From: Opitutus sp.
Lineage (GTDB): Bacteria; Verrucomicrobiota; Verrucomicrobiia; Opitutales; Opitutaceae
Direction of reading: 5' to 3'
DNA: 64,000 nucleotides
NCBI GenBank assembly: GCA_024707325.1
Contig: JANPZY010000004.1
Span: 372,001-436,000, forward strand
Shown: positions 48,796 to 58,265 of the stretch, piece by piece
Numbering within the stretch: position 1 is the first letter of the stretch
How the letters are laid out: each line of letters opens with the position of its first letter
Made by a program: the position numbers and the translations under genes
Notes under the pieces: model-generated
The model's database searches: none
What the model saw: the letters and a program-made list of their open reading frames with translations, nothing else
What the model was told of the DNA's origin: nothing

Positions 48796-48830
48796 AAACA
48801 ACATGTCTACTATTGGTTGACATTGTGTTT
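48796..48830. promoter_or_regulatory. 35-bp palindrome, candidate operator (copy 2)
   Basis: GTCTACTATTGGTTGAC (48805-48821) repeats the core of copy 1 with one change. Its flanks differ from copy 1 yet are again symmetrical (AAACA on the left, TGTTT on the right; about 13 of 17 pairs). It lies downstream of ahcY, on the other side of array E, 524 bases from copy 1 in direct orientation. Confidence 0.5.
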
Positions 48831-48932
48831 CTCGGGCGACGGGGCGTTTTGCGGGATGAATTCCGGTGGGTGGTAGGCGCGGTTTGGCTGGTGGTTCGCG
48901 CGCAGGTGGCGCGGCGAGGCACAAGTGGACGC

Positions 48933-48963
48933 AAAAAAACGCGGCGTGGGATTCACGCCGCGT
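48933..48963 (-). terminator. Rho-independent terminator after ahcY
   Basis: ACGCGGCGTG (48939-48948) and CACGCCGCGT (48954-48963) form a perfect ten-base-pair stem, followed on the minus strand by seven T. It is about 25 bases after the ahcY stop. Confidence 0.93.
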
Positions 48964-48987
48964 CTCCAGAAAAGCACTACACCGCGC

Positions 48988-50415
48988 TCAGTAGCGGTAG
49001 TGGTCGGGTTTGTAAGGACCTTCGACCGGCACGCCGAGATACTCGGCCTGCGCGGGCGTGAGGGTGGTGAGCTTGGCCCCGATCTTCTCGAGGTGCAGGC
49101 GCGCAACTTCCTCGTCGAGGTGCTTGGGCAGGCGATAGACGCCGATCGCGTAGTTGTCCTTGTTTTTCCAAAGATCGATCTGCGCGAGGGTCTGGTTGGT
49201 GAAGCTGTTGGACATGACGAACGACGGGTGGCCGGTGGCGCAACCGAGGTTCACGAGACGCCCTTCGGCGAGCAGGTAGATGCTCCGGCCGTCGGGGAAG
49301 GTATACATGTCGTATTGCGGCTTGATCGTGGTGCGTTTCGCGTCGGACGCGTTGAGGCGCTCCACCTGGATCTCGTTGTCGAAGTGGCCGATGTTGCAGA
49401 CGATCGCCTGGTCTTTCATCCCACGCATGTGCTCGAGGGTGATGATGTCGCGATTGCCGGTGGTGGTGACGTAGATGTCGGCGATGCCGAGCGTGCTTTC
49501 GACGGTGTTGACCTCGAAGCCTTCCATCGCGGCCTGAAGCGCGTTGATCGGATCGACTTCGGTCACGATGACGCGGGCGCCGAAGCCGCGGAGCGAATGC
49601 GCGGAGCCTTTGCCGACGTCGCCGTAACCGCAGACGCAGGCGACCTTGCCGGCGATCATGACGTCAGTGGCGCGCTTAAGACCGTCGGCGAGCGATTCGC
49701 GGCAGCCGTAGAGATTGTCGAATTTCGATTTCGTGACGGAGTCGTTCACGTTGATCGCGGGCACGCGCAGCTTGCCCTTCTCGAGCATCTGGTAGAGGCG
49801 GTGCACGCCGGTGGTCGTTTCCTCGGAAACGCCGCGCCACTCTTTCACGAGCGAGGTCCACTTCGTGGGATTCTCTGCGTAAACGCGCTTGAGGAGGTTT
49901 TTGATGACCTGCTCTTCGTGCGAGCCAGACGGTGTATTCACCCAGTCACTACCTTCCTCGAGTTCGCAGCCCTTGTGAATGAGGAGCGTGACATCGCCGC
50001 CGTCGTCGACGACGAGTTGCGGGCCCTTGCCGCCGGGGAACGAAATCGCGCGAAGCGTGAGATCCCAGTATTCCTCGAGCGTTTCGCCCTTCCATGCGAA
50101 GACCGGCGTGCCGGCCTGCGCGATCGCGGCGGCGGCATGGTCCTGCGTCGAGAAGATGTTACAGGAAGCCCAGCGCACGTCGGCACCGAGTTCCTTCAGC
50201 GTCTCGATGAGGACCGCGGTCTGGATCGTCATGTGCAGCGATCCAGTGATGCGCACGCCGGCGAGCGGCTTGGACGGACCGAACTTTTTGCGCACGGCCA
50301 TGAGACCGGGCATTTCGTGTTCGGCGATGGAGATTTCTTTCCGGCCCCAGTCGGCAAGCGAGATGTCTTTGACGAGATAATCGGGAGATTTGGTGTCAGC
50401 AGTGGCAGTAGCCAT
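48988..50415 (-). CDS. ahcY: Adenosylhomocysteinase
   Basis: Hydrolyses S-adenosylhomocysteine to adenosine and homocysteine, removing the inhibitor of methyltransferases. The 475-residue protein belongs to the longer bacterial type. It shows [15 protein letters not shown] near the N-terminus, the substrate cysteine/His region, [16 protein letters not shown] with the catalytic Lys, the NAD loop [10 protein letters not shown], and the C-terminal KPDHYRY that closes the partner active site. I start at the ATG giving [11 protein letters not shown]. It is 35 bases downstream of metK, so the two form an activated-methyl-cycle operon. Confidence 0.97.
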   Translation of the reverse strand: MATATADTKSPDYLVKDISLADWGRKEISIAEHEMPGLMAVRKKFGPSKPLAGVRITGSLHMTIQTAVLIETLKELGADVRWASCNIFSTQDHAAAAIAQAGTPVFAWKGETLEEYWDLTLRAISFPGGKGPQLVVDDGGDVTLLIHKGCELEEGSDWVNTPSGSHEEQVIKNLLKRVYAENPTKWTSLVKEWRGVSEETTTGVHRLYQMLEKGKLRVPAINVNDSVTKSKFDNLYGCRESLADGLKRATDVMIAGKVACVCGYGDVGKGSAHSLRGFGARVIVTEVDPINALQAAMEGFEVNTVESTLGIADIYVTTTGNRDIITLEHMRGMKDQAIVCNIGHFDNEIQVERLNASDAKRTTIKPQYDMYTFPDGRSIYLLAEGRLVNLGCATGHPSFVMSNSFTNQTLAQIDLWKNKDNYAIGVYRLPKHLDEEVARLHLEKIGAKLTTLTPAQAEYLGVPVEGPYKPDHYRY

Positions 50416-50450
50416 GAGTGATGCGGTCGGCGGGTTCGTGGAGGGTGCGA

Positions 50451-51623
50451 TCACTTGATCGCGGCGCGGAGGGCGGCAGCTTTGTCGGTTTTTTCCCAAG
50501 GGAGACCGCTCTTGCCGAAGTGTCCGTAGTTGGTTGTGCGGCGGTAAATCGGGCGCAGCAGATCGAGCTGCGAAACGATGTCGGCCGGCTTGAAGCTGAA
50601 AACTTTCTGGACGGCCGCGGTGATCTGTTCGTCGGAGATGCCGAGCTTGGCGGTGCCAAACGTCTCGACGCGCACCGACACCGGATGCGGGTGACCGATC
50701 GCGTAGGCGAATTGGATTTCCGCGTGCGACGCGAGGCCGGCGGCGACGATGTTTTTCGCGACCCAGCGGCCCATGTAGGCAGCGGAGCGGTCGACCTTGG
50801 ACGGATCCTTGCCCGAGAAAGCGCCGCCACCGTGGCGGCCCCAGCCACCGTAGGTATCCACAATGATCTTACGGCCGGTCAGACCGGAGTCACCCTGCGG
50901 TCCGCCGATGACGAAACGGCCGGTCGGATTGATGAGAAATTCCGTGCGCTTCGTGAGCATCTCGGCCGGCAGCACTTTGCGGACGACGTTTTCGACGATG
51001 AACTTCTCGATCTGCGCGTGCGACACGCCGTCGGCGTGCTGCGTGGAGATGACGACGTTAACGACTTCGACCGGGCGGTCGTTTTCGTAGCGGATCGAAA
51101 CCTGCGACTTCGCGTCGGGGCGGAGCCAGTTCACGGCGCCGCTTTTACGGAGCTTCGTCAGCTCGCGGCCGAGGCGATGCGCAAACATGATCGGCGTGGG
51201 CATGAGCTCGGGCGTCTCGTTGCACGCATAGCCGAACATGATGCCCTGATCGCCGGCGCCCTGCTCCGCCGTCTTCTTGCCCTTCGCCTTCTTCGCATCG
51301 ACGCCTTGCGCGATGTCGGGCGACTGGCGCGTGAGGTAGTTGTTGATGAAAACGGTGTCCGCGTGAAACACGTCGTCGGCGTTGACGTAGCCGATCTCGC
51401 GGATCGCGTCGCGCACGATGGCCTCGTAGTTGAGCTTGGCCTTGGTGGTGATCTCGCCGGCAAGGATCACCATGTTGGATTTCACCATGGTCTCGCAGGC
51501 GACGCGGCTGGTGCGATCCTGCGCGAGACAGGCATCGAGCACGCTGTCCGAGATGAGATCGGCGACCTTGTCCGGATGGCCTTCGCCGACGGACTCGGAG
51601 GAGAAAACAAAAGAGTTGGCCAT
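50451..51623 (-). CDS. metK: S-adenosylmethionine synthetase
   Basis: Makes SAM from methionine and ATP. The 390-residue protein has the ATP-binding [19 protein letters not shown] (residues about 13-31), the [18 protein letters not shown] signature, and the P-loop-like [16 protein letters not shown]. It is the first gene of the pair with ahcY. The 5' leader (51624-51798) has no SAM-I core that I can see, but contains a small hairpin (AACGGA/TCCGTT at 51640-51660) and a perfect 12-bp palindrome. Confidence 0.97.
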   Translation of the reverse strand: MANSFVFSSESVGEGHPDKVADLISDSVLDACLAQDRTSRVACETMVKSNMVILAGEITTKAKLNYEAIVRDAIREIGYVNADDVFHADTVFINNYLTRQSPDIAQGVDAKKAKGKKTAEQGAGDQGIMFGYACNETPELMPTPIMFAHRLGRELTKLRKSGAVNWLRPDAKSQVSIRYENDRPVEVVNVVISTQHADGVSHAQIEKFIVENVVRKVLPAEMLTKRTEFLINPTGRFVIGGPQGDSGLTGRKIIVDTYGGWGRHGGGAFSGKDPSKVDRSAAYMGRWVAKNIVAAGLASHAEIQFAYAIGHPHPVSVRVETFGTAKLGISDEQITAAVQKVFSFKPADIVSQLDLLRPIYRRTTNYGHFGKSGLPWEKTDKAAALRAAIK

Positions 51624-51696
51624 AGTAGAAAGTGGCAGGAACGGAACACTTCGGTCCGTTTTGCAGCAAGATTAAACATCAACGCATTGGCATTCG

Positions 51697-51708
51697 GTGA
51701 TGCATCAC
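51697..51708. promoter_or_regulatory. Perfect palindrome GTGATGCATCAC upstream of metK
   Basis: A 12-bp perfect dyad in the 175-base region between the divergent metK and REC-kinase genes, next to AT-rich sequence. It could be an operator for either gene. Its identity with a known regulator site is not established. Confidence 0.35.
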
Positions 51709-51798
51709 ATGATCTAGGGTGATTTTACTAGTTTTCTTCGAGATTTCCCTATGGCGGGCGCGTTTTGAGCCGAATCTCCACTCATTCGCAGCCACCGC

Positions 51799-52941
51799 AT
51801 GGAGCCCAGCGTCACCGCCCCCTTATCGAGCCTTCGAGGTCGGAAGATCCTCATCGTCGACGATGATCGGCTGAATATCCGCATTCTGGGCGGTATCCTG
51901 AAGACCGAAGGCTACGTGCTCGCCGATGCATCCTCGGGCGAGGCGGCGATCAAGGCCTATCCGGAGATCCGTCCGGATCTCGTGCTGCTCGACGTGGTGA
52001 TGCCCGGTATCAACGGTTTCGATACGTGCCGGGCATTGCGCGCCGAACATGGTGAGGACTGCGCGCCGATCATTTTCATCACTGCCAAGACCGCCTCCGA
52101 TGATATCGTCGAAGGCCTCTCCGCCGGCGGACTCGATTACCTGCCGAAACCGTTTCAGGCCCGCGAAGTGCTCGCGCGCATCCGCACGCATCTCGTCAAC
52201 CGCCAGCTCGTCGAGCAGCAGAAGTCGCTCGTCGCCCAGCTCAGCAAGGCCAACGAAGCGAAGAACAAATTCCTCGGCATGGCCGCGCACGACCTGCGCA
52301 ATCCCCTCGCCTCGATCCGCGGGCTTGCCGAGTTCCTGCGCGACGGCGTCGTCGGCGAGCTCACGGCCGATCAAGTCGACTTGGTGAACACGATCCACTC
52401 CGCGAGCCAGTCGATGCTCGTCATGGTCAATGAACTGCTCGACGTCGCGACCATCGAATCCGGCGAACTCAAGATTCAGGTGTCCGAGCAAAACCTCTCC
52501 GATCTCGTGGAGAAGAGCGTTTTCCTCGCGAACATCGAGGCGGCTAAAAAGAAAACGCTGATCGAACTCGAGAGCTCCGCCCCGCCTGTGATCGCGCACC
52601 TCGATCCGGCGAAGATCCAGCAGGTCGTGGATAATCTCCTCTCCAACGCCGTGAAGTATTCGCCGCCCGGCTCGCTCGTCCGCGCGGTGCTCACGTGCAG
52701 CGATTCCGCCGCGCTGTTGGCCGTGCGCGATCAAGGCCCGGGGATTCCCGAAGGCGAGCGCGACAAGCTCTTCAAGGATTTCGGTCAGCTCTCCACCAAA
52801 CCCACCGCCGGCGAAAAAAGCACCGGCCTCGGCCTCGCCATCTGCCGCAAGATCGTGGACGCGCACCGCGGCACGATCGCAGCGGAAAACCTGCCGGAAG
52901 GCGGTTGCGAGTTTCGCATTTCCCTCCCTCTCAAGACATGA
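51799..52941 (+). CDS. Receiver-histidine kinase hybrid
   Basis: A cytoplasmic 380-residue protein with a receiver domain first: KILIVDDDRLN, phosphoacceptor Asp in LVLLDVVMPG, Lys in YLPKPFQ (residues about 15-130). A HisKA domain with His in MAAHDLRNPLASIRGLAE follows, then an ATPase domain (NLLSNAVKYS, DQGPGIP, TGLGLAICRKI). This REC-first order lets the kinase respond to an upstream phosphodonor. It opens the operon, and the next gene overlaps its stop by four bases. Confidence 0.9.
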   Translation: MEPSVTAPLSSLRGRKILIVDDDRLNIRILGGILKTEGYVLADASSGEAAIKAYPEIRPDLVLLDVVMPGINGFDTCRALRAEHGEDCAPIIFITAKTASDDIVEGLSAGGLDYLPKPFQAREVLARIRTHLVNRQLVEQQKSLVAQLSKANEAKNKFLGMAAHDLRNPLASIRGLAEFLRDGVVGELTADQVDLVNTIHSASQSMLVMVNELLDVATIESGELKIQVSEQNLSDLVEKSVFLANIEAAKKKTLIELESSAPPVIAHLDPAKIQQVVDNLLSNAVKYSPPGSLVRAVLTCSDSAALLAVRDQGPGIPEGERDKLFKDFGQLSTKPTAGEKSTGLGLAICRKIVDAHRGTIAAENLPEGGCEFRISLPLKT

Positions 52942-53345
52942 ACTTCGACGGCACCATCCTGCTCATCGACGACGAAGCCCACATCCGGAAATTCGTCGGC
53001 CTGATCCTCAAGCAACAGCTCGGCAATCCGACGATTCTCGAGGCCGCCAATGGCCAGGAGGGCATCGACGCCTACCAACGCGAAAGCCCCGACCTCGTCC
53101 TGCTCGATATCAGCATGCCGGTGATGGACGGGCTGCAGACGCTCCGTCGGTTGAAGGAAATCGATCCCGACTGCCTTGTCGTGATGCTCACCTCGATGGC
53201 CAACCGTCAGACGGTCGAAGACGCGCAAGTCCACGGCGCGGTAAATTACATCCGCAAAGACACCCCGAAAGAGGAGATCGCCCGCGCCATCGCGCAAACG
53301 GTCGCCACCTACTTCGAAGCCGATCCCGCCGACGCCTCCGCATGA
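52938..53345 (+). CDS. Stand-alone response regulator
   Basis: A 135-residue single-domain receiver. Residues 7-11 give ILLIDDEAH, the phosphoacceptor Asp is in LVLLDISMPVMDG (about residue 60), the conserved Thr/Ser is in VVMLTSMA, and the Lys in YIRKDTP. No output domain is present, so it probably acts by protein contact, as CheY does. It lies between the kinase and a small protein ahead of the secretion ATPase. Confidence 0.9.
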   Translation: MNFDGTILLIDDEAHIRKFVGLILKQQLGNPTILEAANGQEGIDAYQRESPDLVLLDISMPVMDGLQTLRRLKEIDPDCLVVMLTSMANRQTVEDAQVHGAVNYIRKDTPKEEIARAIAQTVATYFEADPADASA

Positions 53346-53530
53346 ACCCCGATCCCATCGCCTCTCCCTTTCGCGCGACCGAGGTGCGCTACTCTCTTCC
53401 GATGATGTTGCGCGAACTCGAACTCGAGCGCGCGTCCGGATCCTTCGCCATGGAGAAACTCGCGCAAAACGAGATCGGAAAGCTCTTCAAACCCCAAGTG
53501 GCTCCCCGCCGTGTCAAACCCAAGAAGTGA
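53342..53530 (+). CDS. 62-residue protein of unknown function in a signalling operon
   Basis: Short basic protein whose ATG overlaps the response regulator stop (ATGA) and whose end overlaps the next gene by 20 bases. It reads RATEVRYSLPMMLRELELER in its first half and ends in a Lys/Arg-rich tail (RRVKPKK). I recognise no family. The overlaps on both sides support that it is translated, and it may modulate the adjoining ATPase or regulator. Confidence 0.6.
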   Translation: MNPDPIASPFRATEVRYSLPMMLRELELERASGSFAMEKLAQNEIGKLFKPQVAPRRVKPKK

Positions 53531-55229
53531 GCAGTTTCTTCAGAGCGTTCTGGATCTGCCGAGCTTCAGCTGGAAGCGGGAGGTAAAGGAACTCCACGAC
53601 CGGCTCGGCAACGCTCCCGAGCTTGTCCAGGCGATTGTCGATTCCCGCTACGTCGGCAAAGACGACGCGTGCAAACTCTGGGCCGACTCCATGGAGGTCG
53701 CTTACGTCGATCCGTTTGCCTCCGTCATCACCGATGAAGCGATCAGCCTTCTGCCCGTCGAAATCGCAAAGAAAGCCCGCGTCATCGGTCTCTACGTCGT
53801 CAACGACGTGCTCACTGTCGCCGCCGCCACGCCCAACGATTCCGAGCTCATGCGGCGCCTCGGCCAGATCGCACAGGTGCAGGTCAGTCCGGTGTTCGCC
53901 CTGCCTCGCGAAATTGAGGACGCGATTTCGATCCACTACTCGACCGAGAAGAATCTCGAAGAGAGCCTCTCCGAACTTGAGCAATCGAGTCTCTTCGACC
54001 GCCCCGATCTCGCCGGCGAAAAGCTTTCGAACCTTGCCGAGAGCACATCCCTCGCAAGCATCCTCGACGAGATCGTTTACTTCGCGCTCCGCGAACGTGC
54101 GACCGACATCCACATCGAAGCGCAGGAGCTGCTCAGCCGCATCCGCTTCCGCATCGACGGCAATCTCCGCGAAATCACCACCTACTCGCGCAAGATCCAC
54201 CGTGCGATCATCTCGCGCCTCAAGATTCTCTGCGGACTCAACATCGCCGAGTCGCGTTTCCCGCAGGATGGCCGCTTCTCGATGACGATCGGTTCACAGA
54301 CCGCGAACTTCCGCGTCTCCACCATTCCTTCCGCGTGGGGCGAAAAAGCCGTCGTGCGCATCCTCGCGATGAGCGGTCGCAAGACGATGCTCACGTTGGA
54401 CAAGATGATGATGTCGCAGACGATCCTGCAGCCGTTCAAGCGACTCATCCAAAATCCCAACGGGATCATCTTCGTCACCGGCCCGACGGGCTCGGGCAAG
54501 ACCACGACGCTCTACGCCGCGATCCACGAGATCAACAACCAGTCGCTCAACATCTCGACCATTGAGGATCCGATCGAAATTCAGCTGCCCGGCGTCACGC
54601 AGAGCCAGGTCAACAACCACATCGATCTTAACTTCTCGCTCATCCTCCGCGCGCTCATGCGCCAGGATCCCGATGCGATTCTCATCGGCGAAATCCGCGA
54701 CCTCGAAACCGCCAAGATCGCCACCGAGGCCGCGCTCACCGGCCACATCGTTTTCGCCACGCTCCACACCAACACCGCTGCCCAAGCGATCGTGCGTCTC
54801 ATCGAAATCGGCGTGGAGCCCTACATGGTCGCGCCGTCCGTCATCGGCGTGCTCGCGCAACGCCTCGCCGCCAAGATCTGCGACAACTGCAAGGAAGCCT
54901 ACTACCCGAGCCGCGATGTGTTGAAAAAATATTTCGTCGAAGAAGGTCTCACCGAGGTGCCGTTCTACCGCGGCCGCGGCTGCATGGCGTGCCGCGGCAC
55001 CGGCTACAAGGGGCGCGTCGCGTTTCACGAACTCGTGCTCATCACCGAAGAAATTCGCACGCTCATTTCCGAAGGTCGCACCGCGCAGGAGATCACCCGA
55101 GCTGCAACGAAAGTCGGCTATCGCCCGCTGCGTTACGACGGACTCAAGAAAGTGCTCCTCGGCCTCACCACCATCGAAGAGATCGAAGCCAACACGTCGT
55201 TCGAATGGGCACCTGATCCGATCGGTTGA
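53511..55229 (+). CDS. GspE/PilB-type secretion or pilus assembly ATPase
   Basis: Hexameric ATPase that drives type IV pilus extension or type II secretion. The 572-residue protein has an N-terminal MshEN-like domain (VSRYVGKDDA region), then the core with Walker A GPTGSGKTTT, the Asp box STIEDPIEI, Walker B LIGEIRDLETA, the His box GHIVFATLHTN, and a zinc site CDNC plus CMAC near residue 460-500. It starts with GTG at 53511. Inner-membrane and pilin genes are not adjacent, so pilus and secretion cannot be told apart. Confidence 0.93.
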   Translation: MSNPRSEQFLQSVLDLPSFSWKREVKELHDRLGNAPELVQAIVDSRYVGKDDACKLWADSMEVAYVDPFASVITDEAISLLPVEIAKKARVIGLYVVNDVLTVAAATPNDSELMRRLGQIAQVQVSPVFALPREIEDAISIHYSTEKNLEESLSELEQSSLFDRPDLAGEKLSNLAESTSLASILDEIVYFALRERATDIHIEAQELLSRIRFRIDGNLREITTYSRKIHRAIISRLKILCGLNIAESRFPQDGRFSMTIGSQTANFRVSTIPSAWGEKAVVRILAMSGRKTMLTLDKMMMSQTILQPFKRLIQNPNGIIFVTGPTGSGKTTTLYAAIHEINNQSLNISTIEDPIEIQLPGVTQSQVNNHIDLNFSLILRALMRQDPDAILIGEIRDLETAKIATEAALTGHIVFATLHTNTAAQAIVRLIEIGVEPYMVAPSVIGVLAQRLAAKICDNCKEAYYPSRDVLKKYFVEEGLTEVPFYRGRGCMACRGTGYKGRVAFHELVLITEEIRTLISEGRTAQEITRAATKVGYRPLRYDGLKKVLLGLTTIEEIEANTSFEWAPDPIG

Positions 55230-55271
55230 TTCCATTTGCCCGCCAATCGTTTACGCATCAATTTTCCGCCC

Positions 55272-55634
55272 ATGTCCAACACCCCAGTCATCGACGCTCA
55301 GGCCATCGAAAACCTCCGCGCCCTGACGCCCGACGACAACGACGAATTCCTCCGCGAGATCGTCGGTATCTTCTTATCGGATACGCCCAGCCGCATCGCC
55401 GAGCTCGAACAGAGCTTCGCCGCCGGCGACAACGCCACCTTCACCCGCGCCGCGCATAGCATCAAAGGCAGCTCCGCCAACGTCGGCGCCGCTGCGCTTC
55501 GCGAGGTCGCCGAGGAACTCGAGCAACACGCGAAGACCAACGGCGTCGCCGGCACCGAACCGCTCGTTGTCCGCGTGAAGGACGAATTCGCCCGCGTGAA
55601 AGTCGAGTTCGAGCGCATGCTCCCTCCGCTCTAA
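55272..55634 (+). CDS. Histidine phosphotransfer (Hpt) domain protein
   Basis: A 120-residue single Hpt domain that can carry phosphate between receivers. The phosphoacceptor is His in AAHSIKGSSANVGA (about residue 57). The rest is a four-helix arrangement (ALTPDDNDEFLREIVGIFLSD, then LREVAEELEQHAKTN). It comes 42 bases after the ATPase gene. With the REC-kinase, the free receiver and this Hpt, the operon has all parts of a phosphorelay. Confidence 0.9.
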   Translation: MSNTPVIDAQAIENLRALTPDDNDEFLREIVGIFLSDTPSRIAELEQSFAAGDNATFTRAAHSIKGSSANVGAAALREVAEELEQHAKTNGVAGTEPLVVRVKDEFARVKVEFERMLPPL

Positions 55635-55657
55635 CCCACGCGAACGCATTTCTCTCA

Positions 55658-55765
55658 GGTGGAGCCCGGCGTCCCCGCCGGGCTTTTTGCGCACGTTCAC
55701 CTGGACCCGCGGCACCCTCGCCGCGACCAGCGCCAAACCAACCCGCCGAGGACGGCGGGTTCCAC
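55658..55765. repeat. Paired GC-rich palindromes after the Hpt gene
   Basis: GGTGGAGCCCGGCG and GCCGGGCT make one hairpin, and AACCCGCC/GGCGGGTT near 55740-55762 a second. Order and orientation match the copy at 31398-31470. A CGTGTTTCCGTGATGAG element (about 55891) follows, then array F. No gene is seen between 55635 and 56104. Confidence 0.8.
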
Positions 55766-55929
55766 CACGGCACTCGGCGTCAATGCGCGCGACTGCGATT
55801 CCCCCATGAACTCTTCTCTTTGCTCGGAACGACACGGTGAGAAGCACCACCCCAACCAGCGCTCGCCGTCGCCCCCCCTTTCGGTGCTTCCGTGTTTCCG
55901 TGATGAGTTTCAGAACACACCGCACATCG

Positions 55930-56105
55930 TCACAACCCATGCCGCACCTTCGTGCGACCGTGTCCGCATCTTCTCCCGATCGAGTGCGCTCCTCCGCTCG
56001 ACCTTGTTCGGACGCCGTCGCGACTTGGTCCGCACCGCGTCGCGACTTGGTCCGCATCTTGGCTCGACCGTGTCCGCACTTTGTCCCGACTCAGCGCGAA
56101 CTTCT
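55930..56105. repeat. 22-base repeat array F (exactly 8 units)
   Basis: Eight contiguous 22-base units end on the last base of the complementary opgH stop codon (TTA at 56105-56107). Boxes include GTCGCGAC, GTCCGCAC and GTCCCGAC, each followed by a variable triplet. Read from opgH, the array begins at the stop codon, as array C does for alaS. Confidence 0.88.
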
Positions 56106-58250
56106 TAGCGATACAGTGCGCTCGTGGGTGTGGACGTGAGCACGTTGTATTGACGCATCGCCATCTTCCACCACTCGGCGAGCGAGTCGGCGGGGCAACT
56201 CCACAGTTCGCGGTGCAGCCAGATCATCGATTCGGCATCGAGCAGCAGCGCCATCTTTTCCTTCGAGTTGAGCGAGCCCGGACCTTCGCGCAGTAGCTTT
56301 TCGCGCAGCGCCGAAAACCACTCGCGCGCCTCATCGGTCGCGCGACGCTGACGCAGCAGCGCCACGTGCATCGCGTTCACATAGGGATCGAGCACTGCCT
56401 GCAACAATCCGTAGTCCGCGCGCAGCGGTTCGGAAAGGCTGCAGATGACGATAACACTCCGCGAGATTCTGCCGCAGCCGACGCAGCTCGTAGCACGGCT
56501 GCGATTCTTCCGGCGTAAGAAACAATCCCAGCTCGCGCGCCCGCACGCCCACGCTCGTTTTGCTCAGAAAGATCGAGACCGGGATCGAGACGAGCAACCC
56601 GAGCAACACGGGACTCAACCACCAGAAAAACGTCGGCATCAAAATCAACGCCGAGAGGCCCCACACGATGCCGAAACCGGTTTGGCCGCCGTGCGTGATG
56701 ATCGCCTCGCGCCAATCCACACCGTCCTCGTCCGTGTCGCGGCGTTGCGTGACCCACGACACGCCCTGACCGAGCAGCGTGAAAAGCACGAACTTCGAGT
56801 GAAACATCATGTTGATCGGCGCGAGCAGCACCGAAATCGCGATCTCGAAAAACGCACTGAGCGCGAGCCGCACGCGGCCGCCGAATTTCTCCGCTTCCGC
56901 GCGGTCCCCCGTCGTCACAAGCACGCTCACGATTTTCGGGAGAAACAAGAGCGTCATCGTGAAGATGAACAGCGTCAGCGCCTCCGGAATCTGCAGCGGA
57001 TAACCGAGCGACGTTCCGCCCACGCTCGGTGTGCTGAGTTCGGGTTCGCCGGTCACGGTGTTGAACGCCGCGATGGTGCTCAGGATCAGAAACAGCAGCC
57101 AGAGCGGTGACGACAGATACGCCATCACACCGGTGAAAAGATGGAAGCGATTCGCCGCCTTGAAACCTTTCGCGGTGAGCAGCCAGGTGTGCTGCATGTT
57201 GCCCTGCGACCAGCGGCGATCGCGTTTCGCGCTGTCGATGAGCGTGGGCGGACCTTCCTCCCACGTGCCTTCGATGTCGCCCGCGAGCCACACGGCCCAG
57301 CCGGCTTTGCGCATGAGCGCGGCCTCGACGAAATCGTGCGACAGAATACGTCCGCCGAACGGCTCCGTGCCGGGCAAATCCGGCAGTGCGCAATGCTCCA
57401 TGAAGGGCTGCACGCGAATGATCGCGTTGTGCCCCCAGTAATTGCCGTCGTGTTGCTGCCAGTAGTTGAGGCCCGCGAGAAACAGCGGGCTGTAGAGCCG
57501 GTTCGCGAACGCCTGCACACGCGCGTAAAGCGTCTCGCCATTCGCGATGCGCGGCGCGGTCTGGATGATGCCCGCGGTGGGATTTTTTTCCATCAACGCG
57601 ACCAGCTGCACGAGCGCCTGGCCGGTCATGATCGAGTCGGCATCGAGCACGACCATGTAACGGTAGCTCTTACCCCAGCGGCGGAGGAAGTCGGCGACGT
57701 TGCCCGCCTTCTTGTTAATCTGGTTGCGCCGTTTCCGGTAGAAAATCTTCCCGAAGCCGCCGACCTGTTTGCACAGCTCGACCCAGGCGAGCTCTTCCTG
57801 AATCCACTGGTTCGGCTGGTTCGAATCGCTGAGGAAAAAGAAATCGAAATGCTCGAGCTGCTTCGTCTCCTGCACCGAGCGATAGATGACGCGCATGCCT
57901 TCGAACACGCGGCTGACGTCCTCGTTGAACATCGGCATGATCACCGCCGTCGAGGCCATGCGCAGCGGCTCGTCGGGCGAGAGCGTCGCGGTGATGCGCC
58001 GGCTGTCTCCGCCACGATTGATCACATAAAATCCCGCGATAGCGGTGCAGAAACCCACCGCGATCTGCGAAAACAGGATCACGAACAGAATCAGCAGCGC
58101 GATCTCGAGGCCGTTGATGCCATCGTGCCACAGCAGGTCGGCCATGAACCATGTCGCAAGACACGTGAGGACGAAGATCGACGAGAAGAACGTGAACCGG
58201 CGTCGGTTCAGACGCTGACGAGAGAGAAGCTCGATGGGAGAAACTTGCAT
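56105..58250 (-). pseudogene. opgH: Glucans biosynthesis glucosyltransferase H, frameshifted as read
   Basis: Inner-membrane GT2 enzyme that polymerises the backbone of osmoregulated periplasmic glucans. The N-terminal part has two membrane helices (FFSSIFVLTCLATWFMADLL onward), then the glycosyltransferase domain (IMPMFNEDVSRVFEG, VLDADSIMTG, HDFVEAALMRKAG, and RRWSQGN for QxxRW), then several further helices. Near residue 603 (after YRHLQ) it leaves frame; the correct tail LSEPLRADYGLLQAVLDPYV is in the next frame and runs to 56105. One surplus base in AAAGG at 56434-56438 explains it. Restored length is about 714 residues. It ends the opg operon. Confidence 0.87.
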
Positions 58251-58265
58251 CCGGATGTGGCGCCC

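Noticed and set aside
48240..48960. Hidden genes in the gap between the GlcG-like gene and ahcY
   Set aside because: The open frames there follow the 22-base repeat periodicity and show no coherent protein.
51624..51798. SAM-I riboswitch upstream of metK
   Set aside because: No core motifs or kink-turn arrangement are visible; only a short hairpin and a palindrome are present.
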